From Nocardia donostiensis (lineage in GTDB: Bacteria > Actinomycetota > Actinomycetes > Mycobacteriales > Mycobacteriaceae), in NCBI RefSeq assembly GCF_002081715.1, contig NZ_MUKP01000027.1, positions 1 to 64,000 on the forward strand: a stretch of DNA of 64,000 bases, in the 5' to 3' direction. The translations under genes and the position numbers were made by a program. The notes under the pieces are model-generated. The model ran no database searches and was not told the origin of the DNA. It saw only the letters and a program-made list of their open reading frames with translations. Positions 10,559-19,645 of this stretch are shown one piece after another (position 1 is the first letter of the stretch; each line of letters opens with the position of its first letter).

Positions 10559-10900
10559 GTGCCGGTGAGGTGAGCACACCCGACCCGCGCAGAAAACCAC
10601 CCGGCAAACGCAGTACGACCTGCCCCGGAGAACAGCCTGCCGGCGGGGAGCGCTCCCCTACGCAAGGGCCGACCAGGTCGAGTTCGAGCACGTCGGACAT
10701 GTGCGGCTCAGGGGGCCGATATCCGTAGGAGGTGATCCCGCCTGCCGACGATTCGGTCAGCCCGGTCTGCTCAGCCTTCGACCCGGGCCGGGGTTGTCAG
10801 CAGCCCGCCGGGCCGTCATGGATAGTGCCATATCACCGCGTGTGGACGCCGAAGACAACGGATGCGTGGGTCTGTCGGTGGACAAGTGCACACTGAGGGC
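10559..10900. other. Intergenic region upstream of lhr
   Basis: 342 bp without a convincing gene. It holds a short palindrome GGGGAGCGCTCCCC at 10645-10658 and, at 10727-10738, AGGAGGTGATCC, an unusually long complement of the 16S rRNA 3' end that is not followed by a start codon at suitable distance. An open frame through this region overlaps lhr in another phase and is not credible. Confidence 0.5.
10645..10658 (+). terminator. Possible short hairpin after pcd
   Basis: Self-complementary GGGGAGCGCTCCCC would fold as a 5-bp GC-rich stem with a GCGC loop 87 bp past the pcd stop. Weak; distance and lack of a T-run reduce confidence. Confidence 0.35.
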
Positions 10901-13900
10901 ATGGCCCAGTTCTCCACCGCCACCCGGGAATGGTTCGACGGTGCTTTCACTGCGCCGACAGCAGCCCAGGAGGGGGCGTGGCGGGCGATCGCGGCAGGCG
11001 AACACACGCTGGTTGTCGCACCAACCGGGTCGGGTAAGACGCTGTCGGCGTTCCTGTGGGCGATCGATGAGCTCGCCACCGGGAACCGGCCGGACAACGG
11101 CGGGACCTCGGTGCTCTATATCTCCCCGCTCAAGGCGCTGGCGGTGGATGTGGAGCGCAATCTGCGGGCACCGCTGGTCGGGGTGCGACACACGGCGAAA
11201 CGGCTCGGCCTGCAGCCGCCGGAGATCACCGTCGGCGTGCGGTCCGGCGATACCAGCGCGAACGAGCGCCGCGCCATGCAGCGCACCCCGCCGGACATCC
11301 TGATCACCACCCCGGAATCGCTGTTCCTGATGCTCACCTCGGCCGCGCGGGAAACGCTGCGCGGGGTGCGGACGGTGATCGTCGACGAGGTGCACGCCAT
11401 CGCGGGCTCCAAACGGGGCGCGCACCTGGCGCTGTCGCTGGCCCGGCTCGATCAGCTCACCGCGCGGCAGGCTCAGCGCATCGGCCTGTCGGCCACCGTC
11501 CGGCCGCCGGAAGAGGTGGGGCGGTTCCTGGTCGGCGACGCCCCGATCACCATTGTCTCGCCACCCGCGCCGAAAACTTTCGACCTGTCGGTGCGGGTGC
11601 CGGTCGCCGATATGACCGAAACGGGCGACTCGGATCAGCCGGGCTCGATCTGGCCGCATGTCGACGAGGCCATCGTCGAGCTGGTCCTGGCGCATCGCTC
11701 CTCCATCGTGTTCGCCAATTCGCGCCGCCTCGCCGAACGGCTCACCGCCCGGCTCAACGAAACCTACGCCGAACGCCACGGCGCCCCGATAGATACCGAA
11801 CACGCTCCGCCTGCCCAGCTCGGCCCGTCCACCGAGGTCGCCCACGGTGCCGACCCGCTGCTGGCTCGCGCCCATCATGGTTCGGTCAGCAAGGAGCAGC
11901 GCGCCCTCATCGAGGATGATCTGAAAAGTGGGCGGCTGCGCTGCGTGGTCGCTACCAGCAGCCTCGAGCTCGGTATCGATATGGGTGCGGTGGATCTGGT
12001 GGTGCAGGTGGCGGCGCCACCGTCGGTGGCCAGCGGGTTGCAGCGGATCGGGCGCGCGGGACATCAGGTGGGTGAGATATCGCGCGGGGTGCTGTTCCCG
12101 AAGCACCGCGCCGACGTCATCGGTTGCGCGGTGGCGGTACAGCGCATGCGCACCGGCCAGATCGAGGCGATCCGCATTCCCGTCCATCCGCTGGACATTC
12201 TGGCGCAGCAGACCGTCGCCGCCTGCGCCCTAGACACCCTCGACGTGGACGCCTGGTTCGACACAGTACGCGCCACCGGCAGCTATGCGGCGCTGCCGCG
12301 CTCGTCCTATGAATCCGTGCTCGACCTGCTTTCCGGGCGATACCCGTCCGACGAGTTCGCCGAACTGCGGCCGCGGCTGGTCTGGGATCGCGACGCGGGC
12401 ACCCTCACCGGCAGACCTGGAGCGCAGCGGCTCGCGGTCACCTCCGGCGGCGCGATCCCCGACCGCGGCATGTTCGCGGTGTACATGATGGGTGAAAAAG
12501 CCTCCCGAGTCGGCGAACTCGACGAGGAGATGGTCTACGAGTCCCGCGTCGGCGATGTGTTCGCGCTCGGGGCGACCAGCTGGCGGATCGAGGAGATCAC
12601 CTACGATCGAGTGCTGGTCACTCCCGCGTTCGGGCAGCCGGGACGGTTACCGTTCTGGCACGGCGACGGGCTCGGCAGGCCCGCGGAGCTGGGCGCGGCA
12701 CTGGGCGAGTTCATCCGCCGGGCAGGCCAGGAAGCCGCTCGCGCCGACAGCGACGGCGAGGTGTTCGCGAAGCTCACCGGCGCGGCGGGTCTCGACGACA
12801 ACGCCGTCACCAACCTCACCGCGCTACTCGACGAACAGCGCACCGCGACCGGCAGGCTACCCACCGACCGCACACTGCTCGTGGAACGTTTCCGCGACGA
12901 ACTGGGCGACTGGCGGCTGGTACTGCACTCACCGTACGGGATGCCGGTGCACGCCGCGTGGGCGCTGGCCGTCGGCGCCCGGCTACGCGAGCGCTTCGAG
13001 ATCGACGCGGTGGCCAACGCCTCCGACGACGGGATCGTGGTCCGGCTGCCCGACACCACCGACGATCCACCCGGTGCGGAACTGTTCGTCTTCGCACCGG
13101 ACGAAATCGACGATCTGGTCACCGAGCAGGTCGGCGGATCGGCACTGTTTGCGTCCCGGTTCCGCGAATGCGCCGCGCGGGCACTGCTGCTGCCGCGCCG
13201 CGACCCGGGCCGCCGCGCCCCGCTGTGGCAGCAGCGGCAGCGGTCGGCGCAGTTGCTGGATGTGGCGCGCAAGTTCCCCGATTTCCCGATCCTGCTGGAG
13301 ACGGTGCGCGAATGCCTGCGCGATGTCTACGATCTGCCCGCGCTGCGGGAGCTGCTGGAGCGGGTGGCGCGCAGGCAGGTGCGGGTGGTGGAAGTGGAGA
13401 CGGCCACCCCGTCCCCGTTCGCGAACGCTTTGCTGTTCGACTACATCGGCCAGTTCATGTACGACGGGGACAGTCCGCTGGCCGAACGGCGGGCGGCGGC
13501 GCTATCGCTGGATTCTGGGCTGCTCGCCGAACTACTCGGCCGGGTCGAACTGCGGGAACTGCTCGATGCGCAGATCATCGAGCAGACCGAACACGAATTG
13601 CAGCGGCTGACCCCGCAGCGGCACGCCCGCGACGCCGAGGGCCTCGCCGATCTGCTGCGCCTACTCGGCCCACTGACTGCCGCCGAAGCCGCGCAACGCT
13701 GCCGTGACGATCCGTCGGAATGGTTCGCCGAGCTGCGGCAGGCGCAGCGCGCGCTGGAAGTCTCGTACGCGGGACGCAGCTGGTGGGTGGCTATCGAGGA
13801 TGCCTCCCGCTTGCGCGACGCGCTCGGGGTGCCGCTGCCGATGGGGGTTCCGGCGGCATTCATCGAACCGGTTGCCGACCCGCTCGGCGACCTCGTCGGC

Positions 13901-15499
13901 CGGTACGCGCGCACGCATGGCCCGTTCGGCACGTCTGCCGTGGCGCAGCGATTCGGTCTCGGCACCGCCGTGGCCGCGGACGCCCTGCATCGGCTGGCCT
14001 CGGAAAAGCGAGTCGTACAGGGCGAATTCACACCGGCGGCGGCCGGGTCCGAATGGTGTGACACCCAGGTGCTGCGTAGGCTGCGCCAGCGCAGCCTGGC
14101 CGCGGCCCGGCATGAGGTCGAACCGGTATCGGTGGCCGCGTTCGGGCGTTTCCTACCGGATTGGCAGCACATCGGCAGTGGCGAACTGCGGGGTATCGAT
14201 GGCGTCGCCGCCGTAGTGGAACAGCTGGCCGGAGTTCCGATCCCGGCGTCGGCCTGGGAGTCGCTGGTCCTGCCCGTGCGAGTCGCGGACTACTCCCCTG
14301 CCATGCTCGACGAGCTGATGGCCACCGGCGAGGTGCGCTGGTCCGGCCACGGCGCTATCAACGCCAAAGACGGCTGGATCGCCCTGCACCTCGCCGACCA
14401 GTCCCCCACCACGCTCCCGCCCTCTGACGACATCGAACTCACCGAAACTCATTTGCGACTGCTCACCGCGCTCGGCGCCGTGATACCGCAATGGGCTTCC
14501 ACGCCCGATGCCCCCGTGGCCGCCGTAGCGCCGGAAGTGGAGCAGGTGCAGCTGCCCTCGGTGCTGCACGGGGGTGGCGCGTACTTCTTCCGTCAACTCG
14601 CAGATGCCACAGGCATTTTGGACGATGCGCGGGTGGCGGCGGCACTGTGGGATCTGGTGTGGGCTGGTTCCGTTTCGGGCGATACTTTCGCACCGGTGCG
14701 GGCGCGGCTGTCGGGGACGACGCGGACGCCGACGGCGCATCGCACACCGCGCCGCGCCCCGCGGGGTCGCGCCTATCTGCCGCGGCCGTCCATGCCGACC
14801 AGATCCGGGCCGCCGACGGTAGCCGGACGCTGGTCCCTGCTACCGGAGCGGCTGACCGACAATACGATCCGCGCTCACGCCACGGCCGATCTGCTGCTGG
14901 AACGCTATGGGGTGCTGACCAGGGGGTCGGTGCAGAGCGAGGGCGTTGTGGGCGGGTTCGCGCTGATGTACCGGGTCTTGAGCGAATTCGAGGACCGTGG
15001 GCGCTGCCGCCGCGGCTATTTCGTGGACTCGCTCGGTGGCGCGCAGTTCTCCACCACCGAGGTGGTCGATCGGCTACGTTCCTTCGAGGGCGACCGGGTT
15101 CGCGATGAAGACACCGCCCAGGCGGGTAGCGCGCTCGCGCTGGCGGCCTGCGACCCCGCCAACCCGTACGGTGCGGCGCTGCCCTGGCCGAAAACCAGCG
15201 GCGGCTCCGGGCACCGTCCCGGCCGCAAGGCAGGTGCGCTAGTGGTGCTGGTCGCCGGTGAGCTGGTGCTGTACCTGGAGCGCGGCGGTAAAACCCTGCT
15301 CACCTTCACCGAAGACGACACTGCCCGCCGCGCCGCCGCCGATGCTCTGGCCGCGCTGGTGCACACCCGCCGCGTCGATTCACTGGTCATCGACCGGATC
15401 GACGGAGACACGGTGCACGGCAACACCTTCGCCTCTTTCCTGTCCGACTCCGGTTTCTCCGCCACACCGCGCGGCTTGCGGTTGCGAGGTCGGCCTTGA
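10901..15499 (+). CDS. lhr: Large ATP-dependent DNA helicase Lhr
   Basis: 1,532-residue superfamily 2 helicase, close in length to mycobacterial Lhr (about 1,510). Motifs in order: Q-like PTAAQEGAW, Walker A APTGSGKT (near residue 45), Ia YISPLKALAVD, DEVH box IVDEVHAIAG, SATVRPPEE (motif III), then RecA2 with VFANSRRLAERL, VATSSLELGID and QRIGRAGH. The Lhr-core winged-helix and beta-barrel region follows, and a long C-terminal extension typical of bacterial full-length Lhr, which in mycobacteria is a 3'-to-5' translocase with an extra C-terminal domain acting in mutagen-induced repair. ATG at 10901 (MAQFSTATREW) is preferred to one 13 codons upstream, which adds a non-conserved sequence. The nei-type glycosylase 303 bp downstream is a known genomic partner. 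Confidence 0.95.
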   Translation: MAQFSTATREWFDGAFTAPTAAQEGAWRAIAAGEHTLVVAPTGSGKTLSAFLWAIDELATGNRPDNGGTSVLYISPLKALAVDVERNLRAPLVGVRHTAKRLGLQPPEITVGVRSGDTSANERRAMQRTPPDILITTPESLFLMLTSAARETLRGVRTVIVDEVHAIAGSKRGAHLALSLARLDQLTARQAQRIGLSATVRPPEEVGRFLVGDAPITIVSPPAPKTFDLSVRVPVADMTETGDSDQPGSIWPHVDEAIVELVLAHRSSIVFANSRRLAERLTARLNETYAERHGAPIDTEHAPPAQLGPSTEVAHGADPLLARAHHGSVSKEQRALIEDDLKSGRLRCVVATSSLELGIDMGAVDLVVQVAAPPSVASGLQRIGRAGHQVGEISRGVLFPKHRADVIGCAVAVQRMRTGQIEAIRIPVHPLDILAQQTVAACALDTLDVDAWFDTVRATGSYAALPRSSYESVLDLLSGRYPSDEFAELRPRLVWDRDAGTLTGRPGAQRLAVTSGGAIPDRGMFAVYMMGEKASRVGELDEEMVYESRVGDVFALGATSWRIEEITYDRVLVTPAFGQPGRLPFWHGDGLGRPAELGAALGEFIRRAGQEAARADSDGEVFAKLTGAAGLDDNAVTNLTALLDEQRTATGRLPTDRTLLVERFRDELGDWRLVLHSPYGMPVHAAWALAVGARLRERFEIDAVANASDDGIVVRLPDTTDDPPGAELFVFAPDEIDDLVTEQVGGSALFASRFRECAARALLLPRRDPGRRAPLWQQRQRSAQLLDVARKFPDFPILLETVRECLRDVYDLPALRELLERVARRQVRVVEVETATPSPFANALLFDYIGQFMYDGDSPLAERRAAALSLDSGLLAELLGRVELRELLDAQIIEQTEHELQRLTPQRHARDAEGLADLLRLLGPLTAAEAAQRCRDDPSEWFAELRQAQRALEVSYAGRSWWVAIEDASRLRDALGVPLPMGVPAAFIEPVADPLGDLVGRYARTHGPFGTSAVAQRFGLGTAVAADALHRLASEKRVVQGEFTPAAAGSEWCDTQVLRRLRQRSLAAARHEVEPVSVAAFGRFLPDWQHIGSGELRGIDGVAAVVEQLAGVPIPASAWESLVLPVRVADYSPAMLDELMATGEVRWSGHGAINAKDGWIALHLADQSPTTLPPSDDIELTETHLRLLTALGAVIPQWASTPDAPVAAVAPEVEQVQLPSVLHGGGAYFFRQLADATGILDDARVAAALWDLVWAGSVSGDTFAPVRARLSGTTRTPTAHRTPRRAPRGRAYLPRPSMPTRSGPPTVAGRWSLLPERLTDNTIRAHATADLLLERYGVLTRGSVQSEGVVGGFALMYRVLSEFEDRGRCRRGYFVDSLGGAQFSTTEVVDRLRSFEGDRVRDEDTAQAGSALALAACDPANPYGAALPWPKTSGGSGHRPGRKAGALVVLVAGELVLYLERGGKTLLTFTEDDTARRAAADALAALVHTRRVDSLVIDRIDGDTVHGNTFASFLSDSGFSATPRGLRLRGRP

Positions 15500-15802
15500 G
15501 CATCGCAGGCCCTCGAGCGAACGCGTCCGCTGTACCGCGACCGCATGGAAAGCGCCGCCCGGCTCCGAGACGCAACGCCGGGCAGTCCCGAGTAGGCGCG
15601 GCCAGGTTCTGCTACGTCGCACAAGCCGGTCCCACCGCCTGCCTGCCGGACACCGCGCACCGGGAGCCGAGACACGTGCGGGCAACTCGCCCGCCGGCGA
15701 CGGTAGGCGTTGCCGTACGCCGAGCCCGTCGCGGAGGTGGCCGCTGTACCTTCCCAGCGGCGGGTTTCCGTCCATTCCGTGCTGGGGTGAGGGGCCTGCG
15801 CA
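15500..15802. other. Intergenic region between lhr and nei
   Basis: 303 bp. Open frames here are Arg/Pro-rich and lack ribosome binding sites. No hairpin terminator was recognised after lhr; the GGTGAGGGG directly before 15803 is the ribosome binding site of the next gene. Confidence 0.5.
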
Positions 15803-16582
15803 ATGCCCGAGGGTGACACAGTGTTCCGCACCGCGGGCAGGCTGCGGGCATCGCTCGCCGGTAAGACGCTGTCGCGCAGCGATTTCCGGGTTCCGCGTTA
15901 TGCCGCCCTCGACCTGCGCGGCCAATCCGTGGACAGCGTCGGCAGCTACGGCAAACACCTGTTCATCCGCACCGAAACGGTCAGCGTGCACACGCATTTG
16001 CACATGGAGGGCAGTTGGCGGGTGTTCCCCTGCGGTCAGCGCTGGACCAAACCTCGCGTCGCGGCCCGGCTGGTGCTCGCCACCGAGGAGGTCGAGGCGG
16101 TCGGTTTCTCGCTGGGCACGGTCACCGTACTGCGCCGCGCGGACGAGCACACCGTCATCGACCATCTCGGGCCCGATGTGCTCGGGCCGGGCTGGGACCC
16201 GGCGGAGGCGGTGCGCCGGCTGGAACAGGACCCTGAGCAGGCGATCGGTACCGCGCTGCTCGACCAGCGCAACCTGGCCGGGATCGGCAATATCTATCGC
16301 AGCGAAATCTGTTTCCTGCGCAAGGTGCACCCCGACACTCCTGTGCACGCGGTGCCCGATCTGCTTGCTCTGGTGAACGAGGCGCATCGGGTGTTGCATA
16401 CAGCGGCGCATCAACCGCCGTGGCGTCCGTTCGTCTACGGGAAGTCCCGGCGGCCCTGCCCACGCTGCGGCGTCACGCTGCGGGTGGAGATGCTCGGCGA
16501 GACGGTACCCGCATCCGACCGGATCAGTCACCGCGAGCGCGGCATCTATTTCTGTCCCCGCTGCCAGCGGCCGACGCGCTGA
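15803..16582 (+). CDS. nei: Fpg/Nei-family DNA glycosylase-AP lyase (endonuclease VIII type)
   Basis: Excises oxidised bases and cleaves the abasic site. The 259-residue protein keeps the catalytic N-terminus after Met removal: Pro2 as Schiff-base nucleophile and Glu3 in MPEGDTV. Other marks are the VNT-like GSYGKHLF with a lysine, HLHMEGSW, the helix-two-turn-helix segment GTALLDQRNLAGIGNIYRSE, and a C-terminal CX2C-X16-20-CX2C zinc finger (CPRC ... CPRC) close to the end. MPEGDTV rather than MPELPEV points to the Nei branch, matching Rv3297 beside lhr in M. tuberculosis. A strong GGTGAGGGG lies upstream. Likely co-functional with Lhr in DNA repair. Confidence 0.93.
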   Translation: MPEGDTVFRTAGRLRASLAGKTLSRSDFRVPRYAALDLRGQSVDSVGSYGKHLFIRTETVSVHTHLHMEGSWRVFPCGQRWTKPRVAARLVLATEEVEAVGFSLGTVTVLRRADEHTVIDHLGPDVLGPGWDPAEAVRRLEQDPEQAIGTALLDQRNLAGIGNIYRSEICFLRKVHPDTPVHAVPDLLALVNEAHRVLHTAAHQPPWRPFVYGKSRRPCPRCGVTLRVEMLGETVPASDRISHRERGIYFCPRCQRPTR

Positions 16583-16722
16583 GCTCATCAGCCGGGGATC
16601 CGGCGGCGCCGTCCACGACTCCAATCTGTGATGTGCTTGTTCATCGTGCTAATGCGGAGACGGGAGCAGACGATACGCCCGATGTATTGCGCGTCGATCC
16701 ACCCATGTGAAGCAGGCCCATT

Positions 16723-16914
16723 ATGACCCCTCGGACGGCCCGGCTGGCCGCCCTCGGCGGCAAGTTGCTCATCGCGGCGCTCGCCACGCTTGCCACTGCC
16801 GTGTTCTGCTACCTGCTGCTACACCAAGGCTCGACCGGCGGCAACAAACCTGTCCCCTCCGCTCCGCTCCTACCGGCCACCACCTCACCGAGCCCGCTCT
16901 CCATCGTTCACTAG
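16723..16914 (+). CDS. Small single-pass membrane protein, unknown
   Basis: A 63-residue open frame: a basic N-terminus (MTPRTARLAALGGK), one hydrophobic helix (about residues 15-33, LIAALATLATAVFCYLLL) and a Ser/Thr/Pro-rich tail. This layout (positive inside, helix, flexible exterior) is sensible for a real protein, but the ribosome binding site is weak (AGCAGG) and I recognise no family. It lies 140 bp after nei and converges on the VOC gene. It could be spurious. Confidence 0.4.
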   Translation: MTPRTARLAALGGKLLIAALATLATAVFCYLLLHQGSTGGNKPVPSAPLLPATTSPSPLSIVH

Positions 16915-16990
16915 ACCGGTCGCCATAACCGGTCGGTGGTCGGCTGCAAGCCTGTGCGCCGCCGAGAAGGTGGCCACCGAGTCCGGCGGG

Positions 16991-17380
16991 TCAGCCGGGT
17001 GCGCCCGCGATCTGCACGAGGTTCCCGCAGGTGTCGTCGAACACCGCGACGGTGACCTCACCCATCGTCGTCGGTTCCTGGGTGAAGGTGACGCCGAGCC
17101 CGCGCAGCCGTTCGTACTCGGCGTGCACATCCTCGACGGTGAAGGACGTGCACGGAATGCCGTCGGCGCGCAGCCCTTGCTTGTACGGGCCGACGACGGG
17201 GTGCCCGTCGGGTTCGAGCAGGAGTTCGACGCCGTCGGGGTCCTCCGGCGAGACGACGGTCAGCCAGCTCGCGTCCCCGAGTGGGATATCGTTCTTCTTC
17301 ACGAAGCCGAGTACCTCGGTGTAGAACTGCAATGCCTTGCGCTGGTCATCGACAAAGACACTGGTCACTGTGATCCGCAT
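16991..17380 (-). CDS. VOC-superfamily (glyoxalase/bleomycin-resistance fold) protein
   Basis: 129-residue protein with two betaalphabetabetabeta modules: MRITVTSVFVDDQRKALQFY (module 1) and CTSFTVEDVHAEYERLRG (module 2), with VELLLEPDG and CGNLVQIAG ending the modules. Metal ligands and substrate cannot be assigned; family members include glyoxalases, isomerases and small-molecule binding proteins. The ATG shares one base with the stop of the upstream ArsR gene (TGATG), so the two are translationally coupled and driven from the ArsR promoter. ArsR-VOC pairs of this sort are widespread in actinobacteria with the ligand unknown. Confidence 0.88.
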   Translation of the reverse strand: MRITVTSVFVDDQRKALQFYTEVLGFVKKNDIPLGDASWLTVVSPEDPDGVELLLEPDGHPVVGPYKQGLRADGIPCTSFTVEDVHAEYERLRGLGVTFTQEPTTMGEVTVAVFDDTCGNLVQIAGAPG

Positions 17381-17664
17381 CAGTGTTCCTTCCGGTCGTG
17401 CCCCAGCCATCGATCGGTGATCCCGCGCAGCGGTTCGGGGTCGATGGAGTGGAGCTTGGTTCTGCCTTGCCGGGTGGTGCGGACGAGACCGGCGTCGGCC
17501 AGCAGCTCGAGATGCTGCGATATCGCCTGCCGCGACGAGCTCAGTCCATGCTTCATGGTCAGCCGGGAACACAGCTCGAACAGCGTCTGCCCGTCCCGGT
17601 CGGTCAATTCGTCGAGGATTGCCCGCCGAGTCGGATCGGCGATCGCCTTGTACACATCACCCAC
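17380..17664 (-). CDS. ArsR-family winged-helix repressor
   Basis: About 94 residues: VYKAIADPTRRAILDELTDR (helices 1-2), the recognition helix in SSSRQAISQHLELLADAGLV, then the wing TTRQGRTKLHSID. No CXC metal-binding motif is present, so it belongs to the non-metal-sensing group, often paired with VOC or SRPBCC proteins. Three GTG codons compete for the start (17673, 17667, 17664). I choose 17664 or 17667 because the promoter (TTGATA-18-TATAGT) predicts transcription to begin about 17665, giving a leaderless mRNA. The TTG at 17682 lies inside the operator and is unlikely. The downstream VOC gene overlaps by one base. Autorepression through the palindrome at 17675-17698 is inferred. Confidence 0.85.
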   Translation of the reverse strand: MGDVYKAIADPTRRAILDELTDRDGQTLFELCSRLTMKHGLSSSRQAISQHLELLADAGLVRTTRQGRTKLHSIDPEPLRGITDRWLGHDRKEH

Positions 17665-17671
17665 CACGACC

Positions 17672-17701
17672 ACTATATGCAAGTAAATGCTTGCATATCA
17701 A
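17672..17701 (-). promoter_or_regulatory. ArsR-VOC promoter with palindromic operator
   Basis: Perfect inverted repeat ATATGCAAG (17675-17683) and CTTGCATAT (17690-17698) with a 6-bp spacer. On the minus strand a near-consensus -35 TTGATA (17701-17696) and -10 TATAGT (17677-17672) are 18 bp apart, so the repeat fills the spacer and touches the -10. This is the classic position for an autoregulating ArsR repressor. Confidence 0.8.
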
Positions 17702-17712
17702 GGGGGGCCCGG

Positions 17713-19446
17713 TCAGCCTTCGGTGGGAACGGGTTCCAGGATCTCCGGACGCGGTTCGGGCGCGGCGACGCGTAGCGCATCGGCGGAGGCGTCGTCCGGT
17801 TGCGTCTGGGAGCGGATCTCGGCGTTCACCCGCGCCAGATAGGTGCGGACCTCGTGATCGATCTCCGCCTCGTCCCAGCCCAGTACCGGTGCGACCAGCC
17901 GCGCCACCTGCTCGGCGCAGTCCGCACCCCGGTGCGCGTACTCGATAGAGATGCGGGTGCGCCGGGCCAGGATGTCGTCCAGGTGAAGGGCGCCCTCGGC
18001 CGCGGCCGCGTAAACCGCCTCCACCTGCAAATACGACGGCGCCTCTGCGATCGGCTGCAACAGATCGGGCCGGTCGGCGGCCATGGCCACAACCTCGTCG
18101 ATCAGCGAACCGTAGCGGTCGAGCAGATGTTTGACCCGGTACGGGTGCACCCCGTACTCCTCGGCCAGCTGCACCGTCTGATTGACCAGCGCGAAATAGC
18201 CGTCCGCACCGAGCAACGGCACCTTCTCGGTGATCGACGGCGACACCCGGGCCGGAATATCCTGCGCCGCCTCGTCGACAGCGTCGTAGGCCATCACCCG
18301 GTAGGTGGTGTACTTACCGCCCGCGATCGCCACCAGACCCGGAGCTATCCGCGCCACAGCATGCTCACGTGACAACTTCGACGTATCGTCGCTCTCCCCC
18401 GCCAGCAATGGACGCAGCCCCGCGTACACGCCGTCTATATCGCTGTGGGTGAGCGGCGTGACCAGCACTTGGTTGACCCGCTCCAGCAGATAGTCGATGT
18501 CGGCCTTGGTCGCGGCGGGATGGGCGAGATCGAGATTCCACTCGGTATCGGTGGTGCCGATGATCCAGTGCGCGCCCCACGGGATGACGAACAGCACCGA
18601 AGTCGCCGTGCGCAGGATGATCGCGGCGTCGCTGACGATACGGTCGCGCGGCACCACGATATGCACCCCCTTGGACGCCCGGACATGGAACCGGCCCCGC
18701 TGTTGCGACAACGCCTGGATCTCATCGGTCCACACCCCGGTCGCGTTGATCACCACATGCGCACGCACCTCCGCGGTACGACCGTCCTCGCTGTCGCGCA
18801 CCTTCACCCCGACCACCCGGTCGGCCTCCCGCAGGAACCCGACAACTTGCGTCGAGGTCCGGATCACCGCACCGTAATGGGCGGCGGTGCGGGCCACGGT
18901 CATGGTGTGGCGGGCATCGTCGACAACTGTGTCGTAGTAGCTGATACCGCCGATCATCGAATCGCGCCGCATACCGGGCGCCAGCCGCAACGCACCGTGG
19001 CGGGTCAGATGCCGCTGACCGGGCACCGACTTGGCGCCACCCATGGTGTCGTAGAGCAGCAGACCCGACGCCACGTACGGCCGTTCCCACCCCCGCCGGG
19101 TCAGCGGGTACAGGAAGCGCAGCGGTTTGACCAGATGCGGAGCCAATGTCGACATCGACAGCTCACGTTCCTTGAGCGCCTCCCTGACCAGGCCGAACTC
19201 GAGCTGCTCCAGATAACGCAGGCCGCCGTGGAACATCTTCGACGACCGGCTGGAGGTACCCGAGGCCAGATCGCGAGCCTCCACCAGCGCGACTCGCAAA
19301 CCCCGGGTGGCGGCGTCCAGTGCAATACCCGCACCGACCACCCCACCGCCGACGACGATCACATCGAAATGTTCCTTACCGAACCGCTCCCAGGCGGTAC
19401 GGCGCTGGTCCGGCCCCAGAAACTGCGATTCCGGCTTCTTGGTCAT
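17713..19446 (-). CDS. glpD: Aerobic glycerol-3-phosphate dehydrogenase
   Basis: FAD-dependent membrane-associated enzyme oxidising sn-glycerol 3-phosphate to dihydroxyacetone phosphate and passing electrons to quinone. 577 residues, normal for GlpD2 of mycobacteria (Rv3302c). FAD-binding Rossmann motif VIVVGGGVVGAGIALDAATRG near residues 30-50; GlpD signatures SSRSSKMFHGGLRYLE and GGISYYDTVVDDARHT; HIVVPRDRI and IIGTTDTEWNLD follow in the catalytic region; the C-terminal DAO_C helical domain begins near DGYFALVNQTVQLAEEYG. Divergent from glpK with a 199-bp shared promoter region bearing a 16-bp palindrome, so the two steps of glycerol use are likely co-regulated. Confidence 0.96.
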   Translation of the reverse strand: MTKKPESQFLGPDQRRTAWERFGKEHFDVIVVGGGVVGAGIALDAATRGLRVALVEARDLASGTSSRSSKMFHGGLRYLEQLEFGLVREALKERELSMSTLAPHLVKPLRFLYPLTRRGWERPYVASGLLLYDTMGGAKSVPGQRHLTRHGALRLAPGMRRDSMIGGISYYDTVVDDARHTMTVARTAAHYGAVIRTSTQVVGFLREADRVVGVKVRDSEDGRTAEVRAHVVINATGVWTDEIQALSQQRGRFHVRASKGVHIVVPRDRIVSDAAIILRTATSVLFVIPWGAHWIIGTTDTEWNLDLAHPAATKADIDYLLERVNQVLVTPLTHSDIDGVYAGLRPLLAGESDDTSKLSREHAVARIAPGLVAIAGGKYTTYRVMAYDAVDEAAQDIPARVSPSITEKVPLLGADGYFALVNQTVQLAEEYGVHPYRVKHLLDRYGSLIDEVVAMAADRPDLLQPIAEAPSYLQVEAVYAAAAEGALHLDDILARRTRISIEYAHRGADCAEQVARLVAPVLGWDEAEIDHEVRTYLARVNAEIRSQTQPDDASADALRVAAPEPRPEILEPVPTEG

Positions 19447-19512
19447 GGCTCGACTCCTTGTGCCGATGCGGTCGCCGACGTCGTGATCATCACGTTCGAG
19501 CTGTTCCCGTAC

Positions 19513-19534
19513 ACACTATGCGGAAACTTCCGCA
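19513..19534. promoter_or_regulatory. Palindromic operator in the glpD-glpK divergent promoter
   Basis: TGCGGAAACTTCCGCA at 19519-19534 is a perfect palindrome (7-bp arms, 2-bp spacer). It abuts a possible minus-strand -10, TAGTGT at 19518-19513, upstream of glpD. Position and symmetry suggest a repressor site such as for a GlpR/IclR- or DeoR-type regulator; none is encoded nearby. Confidence 0.6.
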
Positions 19535-19645
19535 GGCCGGTGTCCTCGCGCGCTCGGGGGTCGGGTGCCGCCGCTGGTTGCCGTACGGCCCCAAGGCTCC
19601 CGGCTAACCGGGCCGCCGGGCACCGCTGTCCGGTAGCCTGCACGA

